Assembly (NCBI GenBank): GCA_013400155.1
Contig: VXBM01001898.1
Span: forward strand, 40,606-104,605
Reading direction: 5' to 3'
Source: Helopsaltes ochotensis
Lineage: Eukaryota; Chordata; Aves; Passeriformes; Locustellidae
Length of the DNA: 64,000 nucleotides
Within the stretch, counting starts at the first letter, position 1; the number at the start of each line of letters is the position of its first letter. Under the pieces are notes generated by a model. The model ran no database searches, was not told the origin of the DNA, and was given only the letters and a program-made list of their open reading frames with translations. Position numbers and translations under genes: made by a program. Shown here piece after piece: positions 49,615 through 62,300 of the stretch.

Positions 49615-52600
49615 AGTCTAGATTAACTTTGAGTGAGTATCACTCAGATTAGCCTGCTGCTCAAAGGTCAGAGTCTTCTGCCCTCCATTTTGCATGGGAA
49701 CAACTCTCATGTGGACACTGCATTATTTATGTCAAAAGTGCTTTCTGGAAGTCAGCTGAAATAAATGATGAGTGAATTTAAACAATGGGAACATAACCAT
49801 GACATGTTCTTGACAAGCCAGTAAGCACATTTTCTACAGGAATGAACCAATACAGTGTGAGTAGAGAGTCCTCCACTGAAGTAGGTCACACAACATTTAG
49901 ACAAAATTCAAAAGAAAAATTCAGCAGAAAACCCATATTTTTTATTTCAAAAGAAAAATGAATAAAATTGGTATTTTATCAGTTTTAAGCAAAGTCCTTT
50001 GGAAGAAAGGGAATTTTCTTACTGAGCTGCTTTTTCAGAAATCCGTAGTGGTGGCACATTTTCCCATTTGTAGACTGTAAGACTGACACTGGTAAGAAGG
50101 TCCCTCCTGGTGTCAGACACAATCCTATTACACTTGCTTAGGAACCCAACTTATTTTGTTCCTCTGGTATAGGAAGGGCACCTTTCCTTAACTTCATTAC
50201 TTTTTTGGGAAAGGCAAGTTTTTGTTGGTTCACAGACAAATAGAATCCTCCCCATTGCAATTGTTTTCCTTAAACATCCAGGTGCTTCATAAATGTTATG
50301 TGAGCTAAAATCGCCTCCTTCTATATGAACTTTAAGAGATGTTGATAAATGGCTTATTTTGATATTACCTGAAGGTCATTTCTCTTTCCCTTCTTTGGCA
50401 CAGTCATCATGAGAACAAATTTTAAGTAAATGGCCTCACCACCTCAACATGCTGGGAACTGGTGAATTTCTCTGAGTGTCATCTGAAAGGCAAACCTGGC
50501 CTTATGAACATTATGCCTGGGTTATGATAAATCCTTAAATGTATTAAGGTTTTTAATACACAACTTTTTTTAGTCCTCTAATATGTCTTAAGTCTAAGAA
50601 AAAAATAATGTTTCTTTAGTAATTTTAGTGGTGTCCTAAGTATTTGACAGGCATTTCCTTCATAATTGCAAAAGAGCTGATGAAGAGGGTAAGTGGAAAA
50701 ATGAAAGTATGTGTTCAAATCTCTCCAGCTCCCCAAAGATGGGAAACCCGTGAGGGGAAGAAGAAGCACTTGAAAGAAGCACAAGTACCAACAGCTGCAT
50801 CAGAAAGAACACTACAAAACCGTATTGCCAAAAACCCAGTAAACATGCTAGAAGTAGTTCTAGCCACGTTAAGTGGATATTTCTGTGTTGATTACCTTGT
50901 TCCATCATAGTGATATTAATCTACCATATTATAATGCCTCTTTATTAGAAGCAGTTGATAGCACTTGCAAACTCAGATTTTGCTGTTCCTTTCAGTGCCA
51001 TTTCTATTTTATGAAAAATCATTATTTTTTATTTACTTTGTCTTGAAAAACAGGTATATACCTCCAAAATCAAACTATTTTCCTAAGATTCCAAAAGGGC
51101 ACTAGCAACTCATTTCAAAGTCATACAGAAGCTGAGCACAGTTTGCTCACAAGCTGACACAAAGCAGCACATGGTTTGACAATAGTGCAGGCACAGTGTG
51201 CTCTTAATGGATTGCCTTAGTCATACAGCACCAATGTATTCTTCTTAATTACCACTAAGTCTGCTGTTACTAAACCAGCATTACTCTGCCCCGTTCTGGC
51301 TCCTTGATCATGATACATCTCTTTTTATTGCACAAATAATCAAAGCGTAGCAAGTGACAACACAATTAATACTGGGTTACTGACACCCAGACTATTCATG
51401 CTGCACTATTCAAGTCTTCTAAATCTTCCAGCAATTGCTCTGCAGGTACTCAGACAGAAGATAAATCCTCCGTGGCGCCATGTGAGAATTCATGTGCATA
51501 GAAGCAAATACCCTCCTGGGTCACGCTTGCCGTCACAATTTCTCTCCACACTTACTCTTCTAGTCCTGCTATTTAGAAGTTCTGCAGTTCTGAAGGTGCA
51601 AGCAGTGTGTACAAGCAGTGTGCAGCAACCCCGAATTGCCAAGGAAGAGCACTTGTAAGAACATTCGTGCTGTAGTTTCATAAGAAGTAGTAGTGCTCCT
51701 GCCTCTCTCTCCTACAGGAAAAGGCCACCCGTGTTCTCCTTCCCAGGAGAGGCAGCAGTACACTCACAGAGTTTGAGGGCAGCTACAGTAGTCTACATCC
51801 ACCCAGGAAGGCTAAGACACTTCCAGTGTTCCCTGAGGGTTCTGGGGAATGGGTGAGCTTAGACTTCCTTCTGAAAGGTCTTAGACAGCAGAGTTCAGTG
51901 TTGCCTTCACTTTGGCTGGTAACTGAAAGGGCAGGGGACATTCCCTGTCCCTGAGGATGAGAAGCATGCAACAACACCCATTTGCAGGAATAAATCCTCC
52001 CCTCCTTGCCCTGGTGCGATCGCATTCATACCATTTGTTTGGAACAGGCTCTGGATCTTATCATATTCTATCAATGACAGTTTCAAGTGTTTAACTGGAG
52101 AACACAAGGCAGACTGGCTCAGTCACATCTGCGCCAGCCCTGGCAGTCCACAAGAATCCCAGCAGAACAGCTGGGCTGGGAGGCTGGTGGGATGGCAGAG
52201 ATGATTTTGATACACCTTTGCAAGACAGACACAGCTGTGGCATGGATTTTGATGTGAGAATCTTTAACATCCTTGCTTGTGATTCTTCTTTAAGAGCTTG
52301 TCAAACTACAGGTGACACAGGAGCTTGGTCAATAAAGAAGGATGAAGAGGAAAGATAAAAAATATTTTGTCACCGTTAAATGCATTTCCTGTGAACACAG
52401 GATCTGACTGGACAAACAGAGTGAGTCTGCTCTCCTCAGGCTATCTTGTGAAAGATGTTTGATCTAGAATCACTATCAAAATACCAAATCCTCACTCACA
52501 GTTGCATAAAGCACACTCCAACAAGCTACAGTTTTATAAAAGGCCCAGAAGGACATGACTATGAGGCACCACAGAAAGGTGTGACAATATCTATCACTGC

Positions 52601-55600
52601 CAGGGTCATAGATCCTTGTGACTGAAAGAGATTTATTTATGAGGTGGAAATCCCAGCTGATGAGAGAAAATGGACGTTGTCCATTGCCACCAGGAAAAAT
52701 AAGAAAATTATAACAGTTTCTGTTCTTCTAATGTTGCTGCTCACAAATCTGGCAATCAGCTCTGCCCTGTGTGGGCCACCCTGGCACCTGGAAGAAGTCA
52801 GTGTCATTAGAAACCCAGTTTACATCTATGACTTACTATTTTGGCTGTGGTCTTTCTCCACCATTTTTAAGCAAGGTGAAGAAAAATAAATATCTAAAAT
52901 TGTGATATAATTTGCATAAAGGGTGGGAAGCAGTATCAGTTATCTCACCATTGTGATAGTGACCCATATGGTGTTTATGAGGACCCTGGACGAATTGATA
53001 GAGATCCACTGGAAAACTTTTGAGATCTACTGGACTTGCAGATCATACCATGTCTTCCTTTCCTCTGCTCTGTTTCTTATAACATTAATTTATCTTATCT
53101 GCAACCAAATAATGTAATGATGTGATGACAACTCTATAAAAGTTTTCATTGTCTCTAATTTAGCATCTGTGAAATTTCATGTGTCTCTGCCACCTCTAAG
53201 CAATTACTTTTCCAGAAATGAGATAAAGCATGATTCCTAAAAGGGGAAAGATGCCATTTATTTCTATGTAGATTCAAATTACATATCCCGTTTTCCAAAT
53301 AAACCCTTCTTGGCTCACAGTTTTACCTCAAAACCTTTCCAGGACTTGAAACACAAGTTCATTCAACTTTACTATGATGCGGTGGCTCTCTTTAGCAGCC
53401 AGCTTTCATTTACCTCAGCAGGATTAAGTGAATCCATTATCTTCAGCTAACATGCAATGGCCTTCCTTGATCCTTTGTACATTTCTGCTTTTTTTCTTTC
53501 TTCTTTTTTCCTTAAAAAACTCCAGAAAAACAACCACCACCACCAACAAAGCAACAAAAAACCCCTCTTGTATAAGGTGCACTTCTCCATTTAAAACAAA
53601 ACAGTAGTGGAAAGGAGTTTGCTCCCAATGTTTGAAATAAACACATCAATATTTAGTTACAGGGAAATAAAAGTCAAATGGGAAAGAAGGAAAGTCCTGT
53701 GTGTCACTGTTAAATGCTGAGGTGGTGATTTCTGTCAGAAAGTCGTGCTTGCATTTGAGCTTGTAGGAGGTTTATAAATAAAGTTGCTCATCCAGTTTGC
53801 TCACTTTTGCTTGTTTCCATCCCTTGCAGATGACCATGACTGTAAATCACGTTGCTCAGTCTCACTGCAGGCTGCCTCCAAAGGGCAGCTCTGACTCCCT
53901 GCCTGGTCCCCGTCCTGCTCATTCCCCTATGGCACACAAAGAATCTGGTGTCTGGACAGCCAGCTGGCTCAGGTTGCTCATCTGGCTCATAAAATAATAT
54001 TGGGATTTTATTATTTCTTTTTTTTAAATGTGGGATGAATTGTCAGACTGACAAACTTTTGCCAAATCCCCAGTCTCAGAAGTGGACTGTCAATTTTCTG
54101 GTTTGTTTTGTAGATATTGTCCAAAAACTTCAGCTGACCTCAGCTCTCTAAAAGTTACATGCAAAGATCCCAGGGCCTTAAGCACAAGGTCTTCTAAAGG
54201 CTCCTCCCCTTCCCAGCTGTTAGCATCCTCTCCCAAAGACAATTACTCTCATGCCTACGCTAAGGCTGCTTTGCTCCAGGACCTTAATGAAGATGAAATT
54301 CAGGCCCACAGCCTCATGCCTTGAGGACTTGACAGGCGCTGTTCCTGTGGGCATGTTTATGCTGCCCAGCACTGCACCGTGCAGCGGCACCTGCAAGAGC
54401 CTTAAATAATCCAGTTCTGGTCTATCAGTCAGCCTCGTGCTTCCCCCAGACTAATTAGTGCCGCTACAAAGCAAGATGAATTGCCTCAGGCACAGTGCCA
54501 GGCTGCAGCGCTGTGTGTCCTGAGCTAACTCGTGGGTGTGACGCAGCCCTGTCTAGACACACCAGCCTGGACAAAGCTGGTTCTGGCACCTCTGCATGAT
54601 GTAAACACTCAGTTCCTGTCAGCCAAAATATAGAGTACTTCCGATGCAGTAAGCCGGTCACAAAATGAGATGAGAGTGCCACGTCAGCTCTTTTCAGATG
54701 TGCATCCTTTCTTTCCCAACATGGATGACTGGTGTTCACCTGTGGCTCTTTTCCCTAGTTACAGTTACAAGACCCCAGGAGAAAAGGTTAGGTTTGGGAA
54801 CGAGCATGAGGAAACCTTCAATTTTTTACCTGTTACATCTTAAAGTAAATGCAAGGGAAATGAATGCTGATTGTGGTTAGAGTTTCCGCACCGCTGGAAC
54901 GATTTGTCCACAGATGGAGCTAATTGAGACTCTTTCTAAATACTGAATTTGTGTGTCTTGTGCCATTTTTGCTTTTTATTGTTGTTGTGCTTCTGGTACA
55001 AAAGTGCTAGGTCCTAAGTTCTGAGAGAACTGCTATTTCAAAGAGGGGTTATGGCCACTCTGTTAAGCTCTAGGAATAGAAAAGAAGAACAATCAAGTTT
55101 TGCTCATAACCATTCAAAGTGATTTAAGACAAAATGGAGAACAGTGGCCTTCCAAACTGTTGGTGCTAATGAATATGTATTGCAGTCAGATGAAGATTTG
55201 TGAGCAGAGTGTACATGACATCTTTTGCAGAGGGTGCTGCCAAGCTTGAGTATCTAAAAAAATACTGGTTTAATCAAGGGCTACACTGGGGGCAAGTCAG
55301 TGTCTTGTTTCTTTTATAATTTACAAAGCCGTCAAGTCAAACCTGACACAGTCAAAAAGTAGTAGGAAAATTTTGGAGTTTTTTGATTTTGTCATTGTTC
55401 CTCATAATCTGCCATGACAGGAAAAGCTGTATATCACTTGCTTGACTGTTAGACAAAAAATGTACATTTCATATCTAACTCTCATGAGTGCTTTTATTAT
55501 CCAAGGACAGGTAAAAGGACATTTTGCATATAAAAAGTGATGCATTTGAAGGAGCCCTTCAGTGTCAGTTCATTCCTTCACACACGTGGATGAAACATGA

Positions 55601-56046
55601 CAGCTACCTCTATTCTGCTTCTCCTTTGTCAGCACCATGGCCATGACCTGTTGGATTCCCTAAGTAGGAAAGAAAACTCAAGGATGATTCTGTCTTCTGT
55701 GGGTGTTGCTGCATTGTTAAGGTTAGCATGTGCCCTAGAGAGTTGTGGAAAGAGGCTGTTGTTTCTTGTCTGGGGTTTGGGAGTTAAGAGGCTTAGAGTT
55801 TCCCTCTGTGGGGCAGAAAAGATTAGCTCAAATGTTCTAAAAACAAGGAATAATATAATGAGTTGAGCTCAACAAGGGACAGAAAATCTCCAAGAGTTTT
55901 TCTTCCTTCACTCTTTTCTCTTTTAATCATTCCTTTCTGGCCTTCTAATGTCCCACCCACTCTTCCCTGTATGATGGTAATATCACCATGACAGGCCCAA
56001 ACCAAGTAGGTGATCTCTGCTATAAAACTAAAAGAATATAAAAAGA
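49615..56046. other. Long unique interval, no gene recognised
   Basis: About 6.4 kb. Frames stay under 92 codons. One at 52644-52889 (+) has a hydrophobic stretch (TVSVLLMLLLTNLAISSALC) but no supporting context. 51400-52250 and 54170-54560 are more G+C-rich; the second contains actaattagtgccgct and looks like possible conserved non-coding DNA. A CAAC/CCAC simple patch lies at about 53527-53560. Confidence 0.4.
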
Positions 56047-56085
56047 AATGTTTTCACCTTCACCATGGATGAAGGTGAAAACATT
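56047..56085. repeat. Perfect 16-bp inverted repeat with 7-nt loop
   Basis: The left arm at 56047-56062 (reading aatgttttcaccttca) is exactly complementary to the right arm at 56070-56085. The loop ccatgga (56063-56069) contains the palindrome ccatgg. A perfect 16-bp arm this close is unlikely by chance in 64 kb. No transposon ends, terminator context or flanking gene explain it. Confidence 0.9.
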
Positions 56086-56753
56086 AAACCAGGCTGCGTT
56101 TAATTTGCTCACTGCTTGCATCAGTTGCCTTCTGTACTTTTAAGTACATAGAAATAGTAATTTATCAGTAAAAATAACTTAATAAAGGTGTTGAGTGAGA
56201 GTGCTTCTATGACTTGCTATGCATTCTGCTGATTATAAACATCTTATATGTCTGAAGTGAGAGCTTTGCGTAACAAGAGCCTTTGTCAATTTATGTAACT
56301 GAGCTCCACCCATGTAGGGTGTGGATAAAGAAAATATTACCAAAAATAGCTGGTCAAAGAAAGAAAAAATACATGCTGAGGGGTACTGTATAAAAGATTG
56401 CTAAGAGTTTATTAGCTTGTCAGACTAGCTGTCTTATTGGATTCATCAGAGCTGATAAACTCAGGACACCACAAACTGTCCAGGTCGGCACAAGGCCACC
56501 ACCACCAACAGCTGTTATAAATCCAACTACATCCAAGAAAGATTTTATGTGTTCTGTTTAGAGAAAGAATATGGGATTTTACATATGCTGATGAAACAAG
56601 GGACCCCTTGAGGGATTTTCTGTCTCTCTGCCTCTAAGTCAACATCTGAGCTGCTGCTCCAGCTGGGCAGTACTGAGTGAGAGCAAATTATGTGAAGGAA
56701 AAAGCAACATGGAGATAGTTTTCTGCAGTTAGTAATAACAACAGCCTGATACT
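56086..56753. other. Unique sequence
   Basis: Nothing recognised between the hairpin and the microsatellite. Confidence 0.45.
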
Positions 56754-56938
56754 GTTGTTGTTGTTGTCCTCCTCCTCCTCCTCCTCCTCCTTCTCCTTCT
56801 TCTTCTTCTTCTTCTTCTTCTTCTTCTTCTTCTTCTTCTTCTTCTTCTTCTTCTTCTTCTTCTTCTTCTTCTTCTTCTTCTTCTTCTTCTCCTTCTTCTT
56901 CTCCTTCTTCTTCTTCTTCTCCTTCTTCCTCTTATTAT
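56754..56938. repeat. Compound (TTG)n(TCC)n(TTC)n microsatellite
   Basis: TTG units (56754-56766) pass into TCC units (56767-56790) and then TTC units. 31 uninterrupted TTC units run from 56797 to 56889, followed by interrupted TTC/TCC to 56933. Positions 56767-56933 are pure pyrimidine, 167 nt. GAA/TTC tracts of this length can form triplex DNA. The open frame of Ser, Phe and Leu here is an artefact. Confidence 0.95.
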
Positions 56939-59054
56939 CCTGATACAGCTTTATTATTTAAGGTTGTGCTCACAAGTATTGGTTATGACATTTGTCTCCC
57001 ATGTCCTGATGCCCTGTCAGGGAAAACAGAACATGCAACACCTGTGCATTGGGTCAAACCCTGTGAAGGCACAGCATAAGTACAGTAAGCAAAAGGAAAG
57101 TATCAGAATGGTGCCATCTGCAACATCTAAAATCCCTTTCTGCCACCCTGAGCTCTTGAGTAATGTCATTCCAGTTAATGTCAAGGACCTAAGTGACAAG
57201 ATTAGTTTCTCCCCCAGTTACCACAGCTACATTCACAACATTGTGGATGGAAGAAGACAATTCACAGAAGGTTTTCATACACACAGAAGATGTAGAAAAG
57301 TGAAAAATCTGAGCATTAACAGTTTCTCCATCCTTTTTCAATGGACTTCAAACTTGGCTTCTCTTCAGAATCTCCACTAGCCAATCCTGACCTATACATG
57401 GGTATATATGGTTCTGTGCAATAATGCCGTAATTTGGGCCAGAGACTCAATATGAGGTGAAATTGCTCTCTTCACAGGAAGGCTTACAGGCCTGCACTGT
57501 CACTGGTGACTCTGAGACCCATTTTCTCCATCCTCTGGTGGCCAACGCTGCCATCCAGTGCACACCCTCAGCTCCAGAAGGTATAGGAACTATTCCACTG
57601 TCATGATCTTTCCCTTGCTTTTGGGTTAAGACAGCAGCAGATCCTTATTTCCATTGTGTATTTATTGCTTCTGGAATGAGTTTGCTTCCCACTTTAGGCA
57701 ACAGTGATAAAATCTGGACTATCTGACAATGTCTGAGGATATCTGATGGGGGTAAGCAAACTTATTCCCAAACCTGATTTTTGGGAAAAACGTGGTCTCC
57801 CGCGTTGTAAAAAATGTTGCCTTAAAATGAACTCACTTTTAATTTTTCTATGAGTGACTGTTCTCAGTAGACTGTGAACTGCTGTCAAGTTATCAAATAT
57901 TTGCGTACCTACTTAACAGACACCAGATTAATCTATAACTTGTAAGATAGCATTTGAAAATGTGATAGTGGTTTGTGTCACGCATCTTGAACTACTCTCA
58001 GGTCCCAAGTGCCGGAACCATGACATTCAAAGAATGTTTTCCTGATGAAATGTGTTAATACTTTACCATATGTAAAGTGATGAATTACTTTGGCATTCAC
58101 TGTAAGAACATTAACCAAGATGAACCCATTTGGTGTTAATGTCAGTGTAATATATAGCTCCCTGGGTAGCCCCTTGGAGCTTAACATTCATTTAGAAAAC
58201 ACTTTTTCAAAAGAGTTTTATACTACGCTTTTCTATTTTTGAATTAGCAGACAAACGCTTTTGGATTATATTTTTCATTTCTGCCTCAATGCTGTGCTCG
58301 CTGGCTAACCTGCATTTCAGGATTGAAATCTCTGTTCTTGAGGGAAAGCTTGGATGTCATTCCTACAATATACTCTAAAATTACACATATTGATGGGAAT
58401 AAGGTTATCTTCTTTGAACTGCTACATATATCACCTGGCTCATACATCCAAATATCTCTTCCATGCCACTTGTGCCTTTGCTTGTATTACTGTCTTCTAA
58501 ATTTAATCTTATACACCCAAACAACAAACAGATGTTTCTTCCTTCCTTGATTACTATCTAGTCCATGTTTTTTCATCCATGTCAGCCACTTTCTGTAGTC
58601 AAGTGAAAGACCATTTATCCTTTATTTCATTTGTAGTTTGGAACACATTTCTCGAAATGCAGGAAAAGCATCTCTCCATGCTCTCCTTTCGTGCCACAGC
58701 TGGAGGTTTGGGTACAAACTGGCAGCAATCCATGGTCTGGTGTGCAGTGCATGGTACATGGTGTAGGTGGTGTGGAGGTAGCAAATTGCTGTGTTTGTGT
58801 TGCTGGGATATTGTGAGGAGAGACTGCAGGGTTTTATTTGTGCTACCCAGGTAGTAGAGGAACAAAATTTTTATGCTGGAGTATAAATCCTCTTTAGATT
58901 AGATGAATTCTCATTGAACTGATAGCAACATGGCCATTCAGGGATAATTGCTTGTTTATGAAGATGTTTTGGGACTGAGAGAGCCTGATTTTAATCCATT
59001 CAGAATGCTCTATTTACCACAAAATGTCAGCTAGTGCCAGGTCAAATGCCAAAT
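56939..59054. other. Unique sequence, no gene recognised
   Basis: About 2.1 kb. It contains the longest open frame in the window, 138 codons at 56964-57380 (+). It starts just after the microsatellite, has no recognised domain or signal peptide, and overlaps a shorter frame on the other strand. I do not call it a gene. Nothing else was identified. Confidence 0.4.
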
Positions 59055-59325
59055 TTCATTTCAAAAAGAAAGTTAATATGACAAGATTTATGTTCCATAA
59101 GCCATGTTGATTGATATTAATTATATTACCATCCATTAACTCTCCTCAAGTGGCTGTTGCATTATTTAGTTGATGATCAATGTTAGGATAGATCATCCTG
59201 TTTGTCCTTTTCAAAATGTTGTGACGTTTCTTTTCTTCCAGCTTTCTGGGACATCCACTGAGTTCCTGGACTTTTTGAATGTTGGCATTGCTGTTCCAGA
59301 GAGCTTGAGCAGCATTTTAAAGAGA
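59055..59325 (-). mobile_element. Ancient CR1/L3-like LINE, antisense RT fragment
   Basis: Block order fits an old amniote CR1/L3-type reverse transcriptase read in antisense. The blocks are agttaatatgacaagattta, then cataagccatgttgattgat (59097-59116), attatattaccatccattaa, gatcatcctgtttgtccttt, and cttccagctttctgggacat (59236-59255), ending near cattttaaag. The sequence differs from the younger CR1 copies in this window and is heavily worn. About 270 bp, no coding capacity. The subfamily is uncertain. Confidence 0.65.
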
Positions 59326-62300
59326 GGGTGTTAAAATATGTCCACTTACTAAAGCACTCTACAAAACATCATAGTTTTATTATGTATTTAACATTTTAAG
59401 GTGTTATTATTGTAAAGGAATTTATTTTGGCATCATGATCTGGGTCATTAAAACCATCGCCTTTACCTACACATACAAAAGAGAAATATTTGCTGAACAC
59501 TCCCATTTTTCTGTCTACTTATTAATTGCTTGTATAGTTTTCTTCTGCTAATGGACCTGTGGTCTCTCCCAGGAGCAATGAGCACAGCTGCCCAAAGACC
59601 TGCTAAACTAGACCATTCTTGAACATATTTGCAAGATCAAGTAAAAGACATCTAGGAACTGCCCCAAAGTGCCAAAGTCTCCTCTAACTGGTCTTAATTA
59701 TGAGTTGGTAGGTCTTCATCATTCATTGGCTTCCTCTAATAGTTTATTAACTTCTAAATTATCGTATTAAAAACTTTGTCTTTCATTCCACATCCTATAT
59801 ACATGTGTTTTGTGGTTGCTTCCACTTTTCCTCTAAAACAGGTTTTTGTTTCTCTTTAAACCAATGTAACACTACTTCTGGATTCTAGGTTTAGATGGTG
59901 GATAGACTTTTTTTAATATGAAATTAAATATTCTTCAGATTTTTCTGACATTTGGTTTTTGTTGTTTACTTTTAATATTTATACCAACAGATTAGGTTTG
60001 TAATTATTTTTATCTTTAAAAACCCTTTTTTAAAAGAACTGAATGCTACCTTTTTTGAAAGAATGGAATGTTTATGCTACTGGCTGGCACAATATTCTGT
60101 TTGGAATATAAAAATATGACCACTGATTTAATCAGATCTCTGATGAATTTCTTCCTTTGTCCCAACAGGTACGCAAAATTAAATACAACATACCCGGAGT
60201 GAAAGTTTTCATTCAGAACCTTCAGGAAATCCAGATAATAGTTTAATATTGCCAGCGCAAGACCCTCAGTATGTTTCAAACAATAATTTGTTGTTATGGA
60301 ACAACATAGCGATTTTCCTCTCATGATACACTGAGAAGTGCAGTGTTTGACTAAGGGGGTCAGCGCAGGTCAGAGCAATGTGTCTCTCAATTCTCTTAGG
60401 AGAGAGTGACCCAACAAATAAAGTGTACCACTGGAGAAAAGTGAGGCATAATGAGGATTTGTCTGAACCTGTATGGGATGACGTGGCTGCTGTTATGTAT
60501 GAATAGAAATTTTAGTTCCCTTTACTATTCTTACATAAATTTCCTTGAACAGATTAATTTTCATTTCATCTAAGACCCATTTTTGTCAGTTTTTCTTGAG
60601 CAGCAATAGGGATTCCAAGTACAGCATTAAGCAAATGGCATAAATACACTACCAAATATTTTTACAAATATTTTACATTCATTTTCCTCACAGCTTTGAG
60701 CAAAGTTTAAATATCAAACGTTAAAATATTCAAAAGAAAAGATTCAGTTAGAAGATTTGTCATTCTTTTGGCTGAGATACATAAAAAAAAGAACTGAATC
60801 AATGACTAGCACATTATGAACAGCACAAATCCTGAACAAATACCAGAAAATATAGCCAAGACCACAAATGAATTAAAAAGCAAACTCAACAAATTTTTAG
60901 AGATAAAGATGTGCAATAAGTTAGTTCACTACCAAAAGATCAAATAAGGGAAATAGTCCCCCTACTTCTCCAAATCAATTCATTAGTTCTCAGATAAAAA
61001 AAAAAAGAAGAAAATCAAGGAGACTGATGTACAAATGTACGTTGTCTTATCTTCTTTTCTAAAGAATTCTCCAGCATAACTCCATATATGAAGATTATAA
61101 ATGAGCCCACAGAGGAAGAGAAGAGTCCAAAAGTAATATTCTTTCTCTATTTTGTGGTCACCTTCTTGTTGCATATAATATTAATTATATTACAATTAAT
61201 TCACAATGGTGGCACATTAATCCAAATTACTCTTGGTTAGATGTGTTGTCATCCATAAATGTTATTTTCTATATGGACACTACAGATTATGATGATCCCG
61301 ACACAGAAACAAGATAATTGCTTGGAATTACTTAGGAAGTCTTTCCATCGAGATTTCATTCTTTCACCCTCCACTTCAGCTGTTCTCCAAAAGACAGAGA
61401 CTAACAACAGTCACCCTGGTCTTTGTCAGGATATCTGCATAGCAAGAAGAAATATAGAAAAGATCTGCTGAACTCGTTTCATAATGTACACAGCCAGCTA
61501 TGAACTTGCTCCTTCCTTGACATCAAAGGACAGATTTTTATTCTAAGCCGTTCTGTGGAAAAACACCAGCCAAGATTCTTCTCTGACAGCACCAGAGTGA
61601 CAAGCTGGCAAGGCAATGTCACATTTCTGTGCAGGTGAAGCTGCAGCTGGCTAAAATATGTATTTGCAAGCCATTATTTATGCTTTGCGTTTATCTTTTT
61701 CTCCCCTTACGGAGCTATAGATATGGGTTGTTTAGGGTGGCAAACTTTGCCATCACAGATGTTGCCTGTGTCATTTTTCCAGAGATTTTGCTGAAGTCCC
61801 ACTTTGCATTTCATAATTCACAGAACTCATTTCTATCAATATATCTGTAGTGAATACTAAGTCACTGAGGTTTTGATTGTTTTCGTTCTGCAATGCCAAC
61901 TTTTTTGCCTTAATTTTATTCTGAAATCAGTTCAACCTACTCAGCCTTTGATTCAAATGCTTTTTACTGGACTTTTTTCACTGTGTGAATGTTGGATCCC
62001 CAGATACTTCAGGAGTTGTAGCAAAGAGCTGTCAACTGTACAAACAGGAATATTCCAGATTTTAATGTCTTTTCTGAGAATATTTGAATGGGAAGATGAC
62101 ACTGTTCCACCTTTGAAAACTGCTTTTTGCTTTGTGAAAGCTGGAAATTACTTTCACCTTCTGCAACCTGTAACATGAGCGTTTTTCATTTTTTGATGCA
62201 ACAGGAGCTGTTTACACAGCTCTGCACATGGATGCACTTGTAAGGCAGGGTGGGATGAGGTGGCTGTTAAACTGGATGAATTTGTGGTTGAGGATTTGGA

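Noticed and set aside
52644..52889. 81-codon frame with a hydrophobic segment
   Set aside because: One hydrophobic stretch is common in AT-rich random translation; no homolog recognised and no splice context.
56755..56943. Ser/Phe/Leu-rich frame
   Set aside because: Translation of the TCC/TTC microsatellite.
56964..57380. 138-codon plus frame, the longest in the window
   Set aside because: No domain, signal peptide or known similarity; a frame of this length is expected by chance in 64 kb of six-frame sequence.
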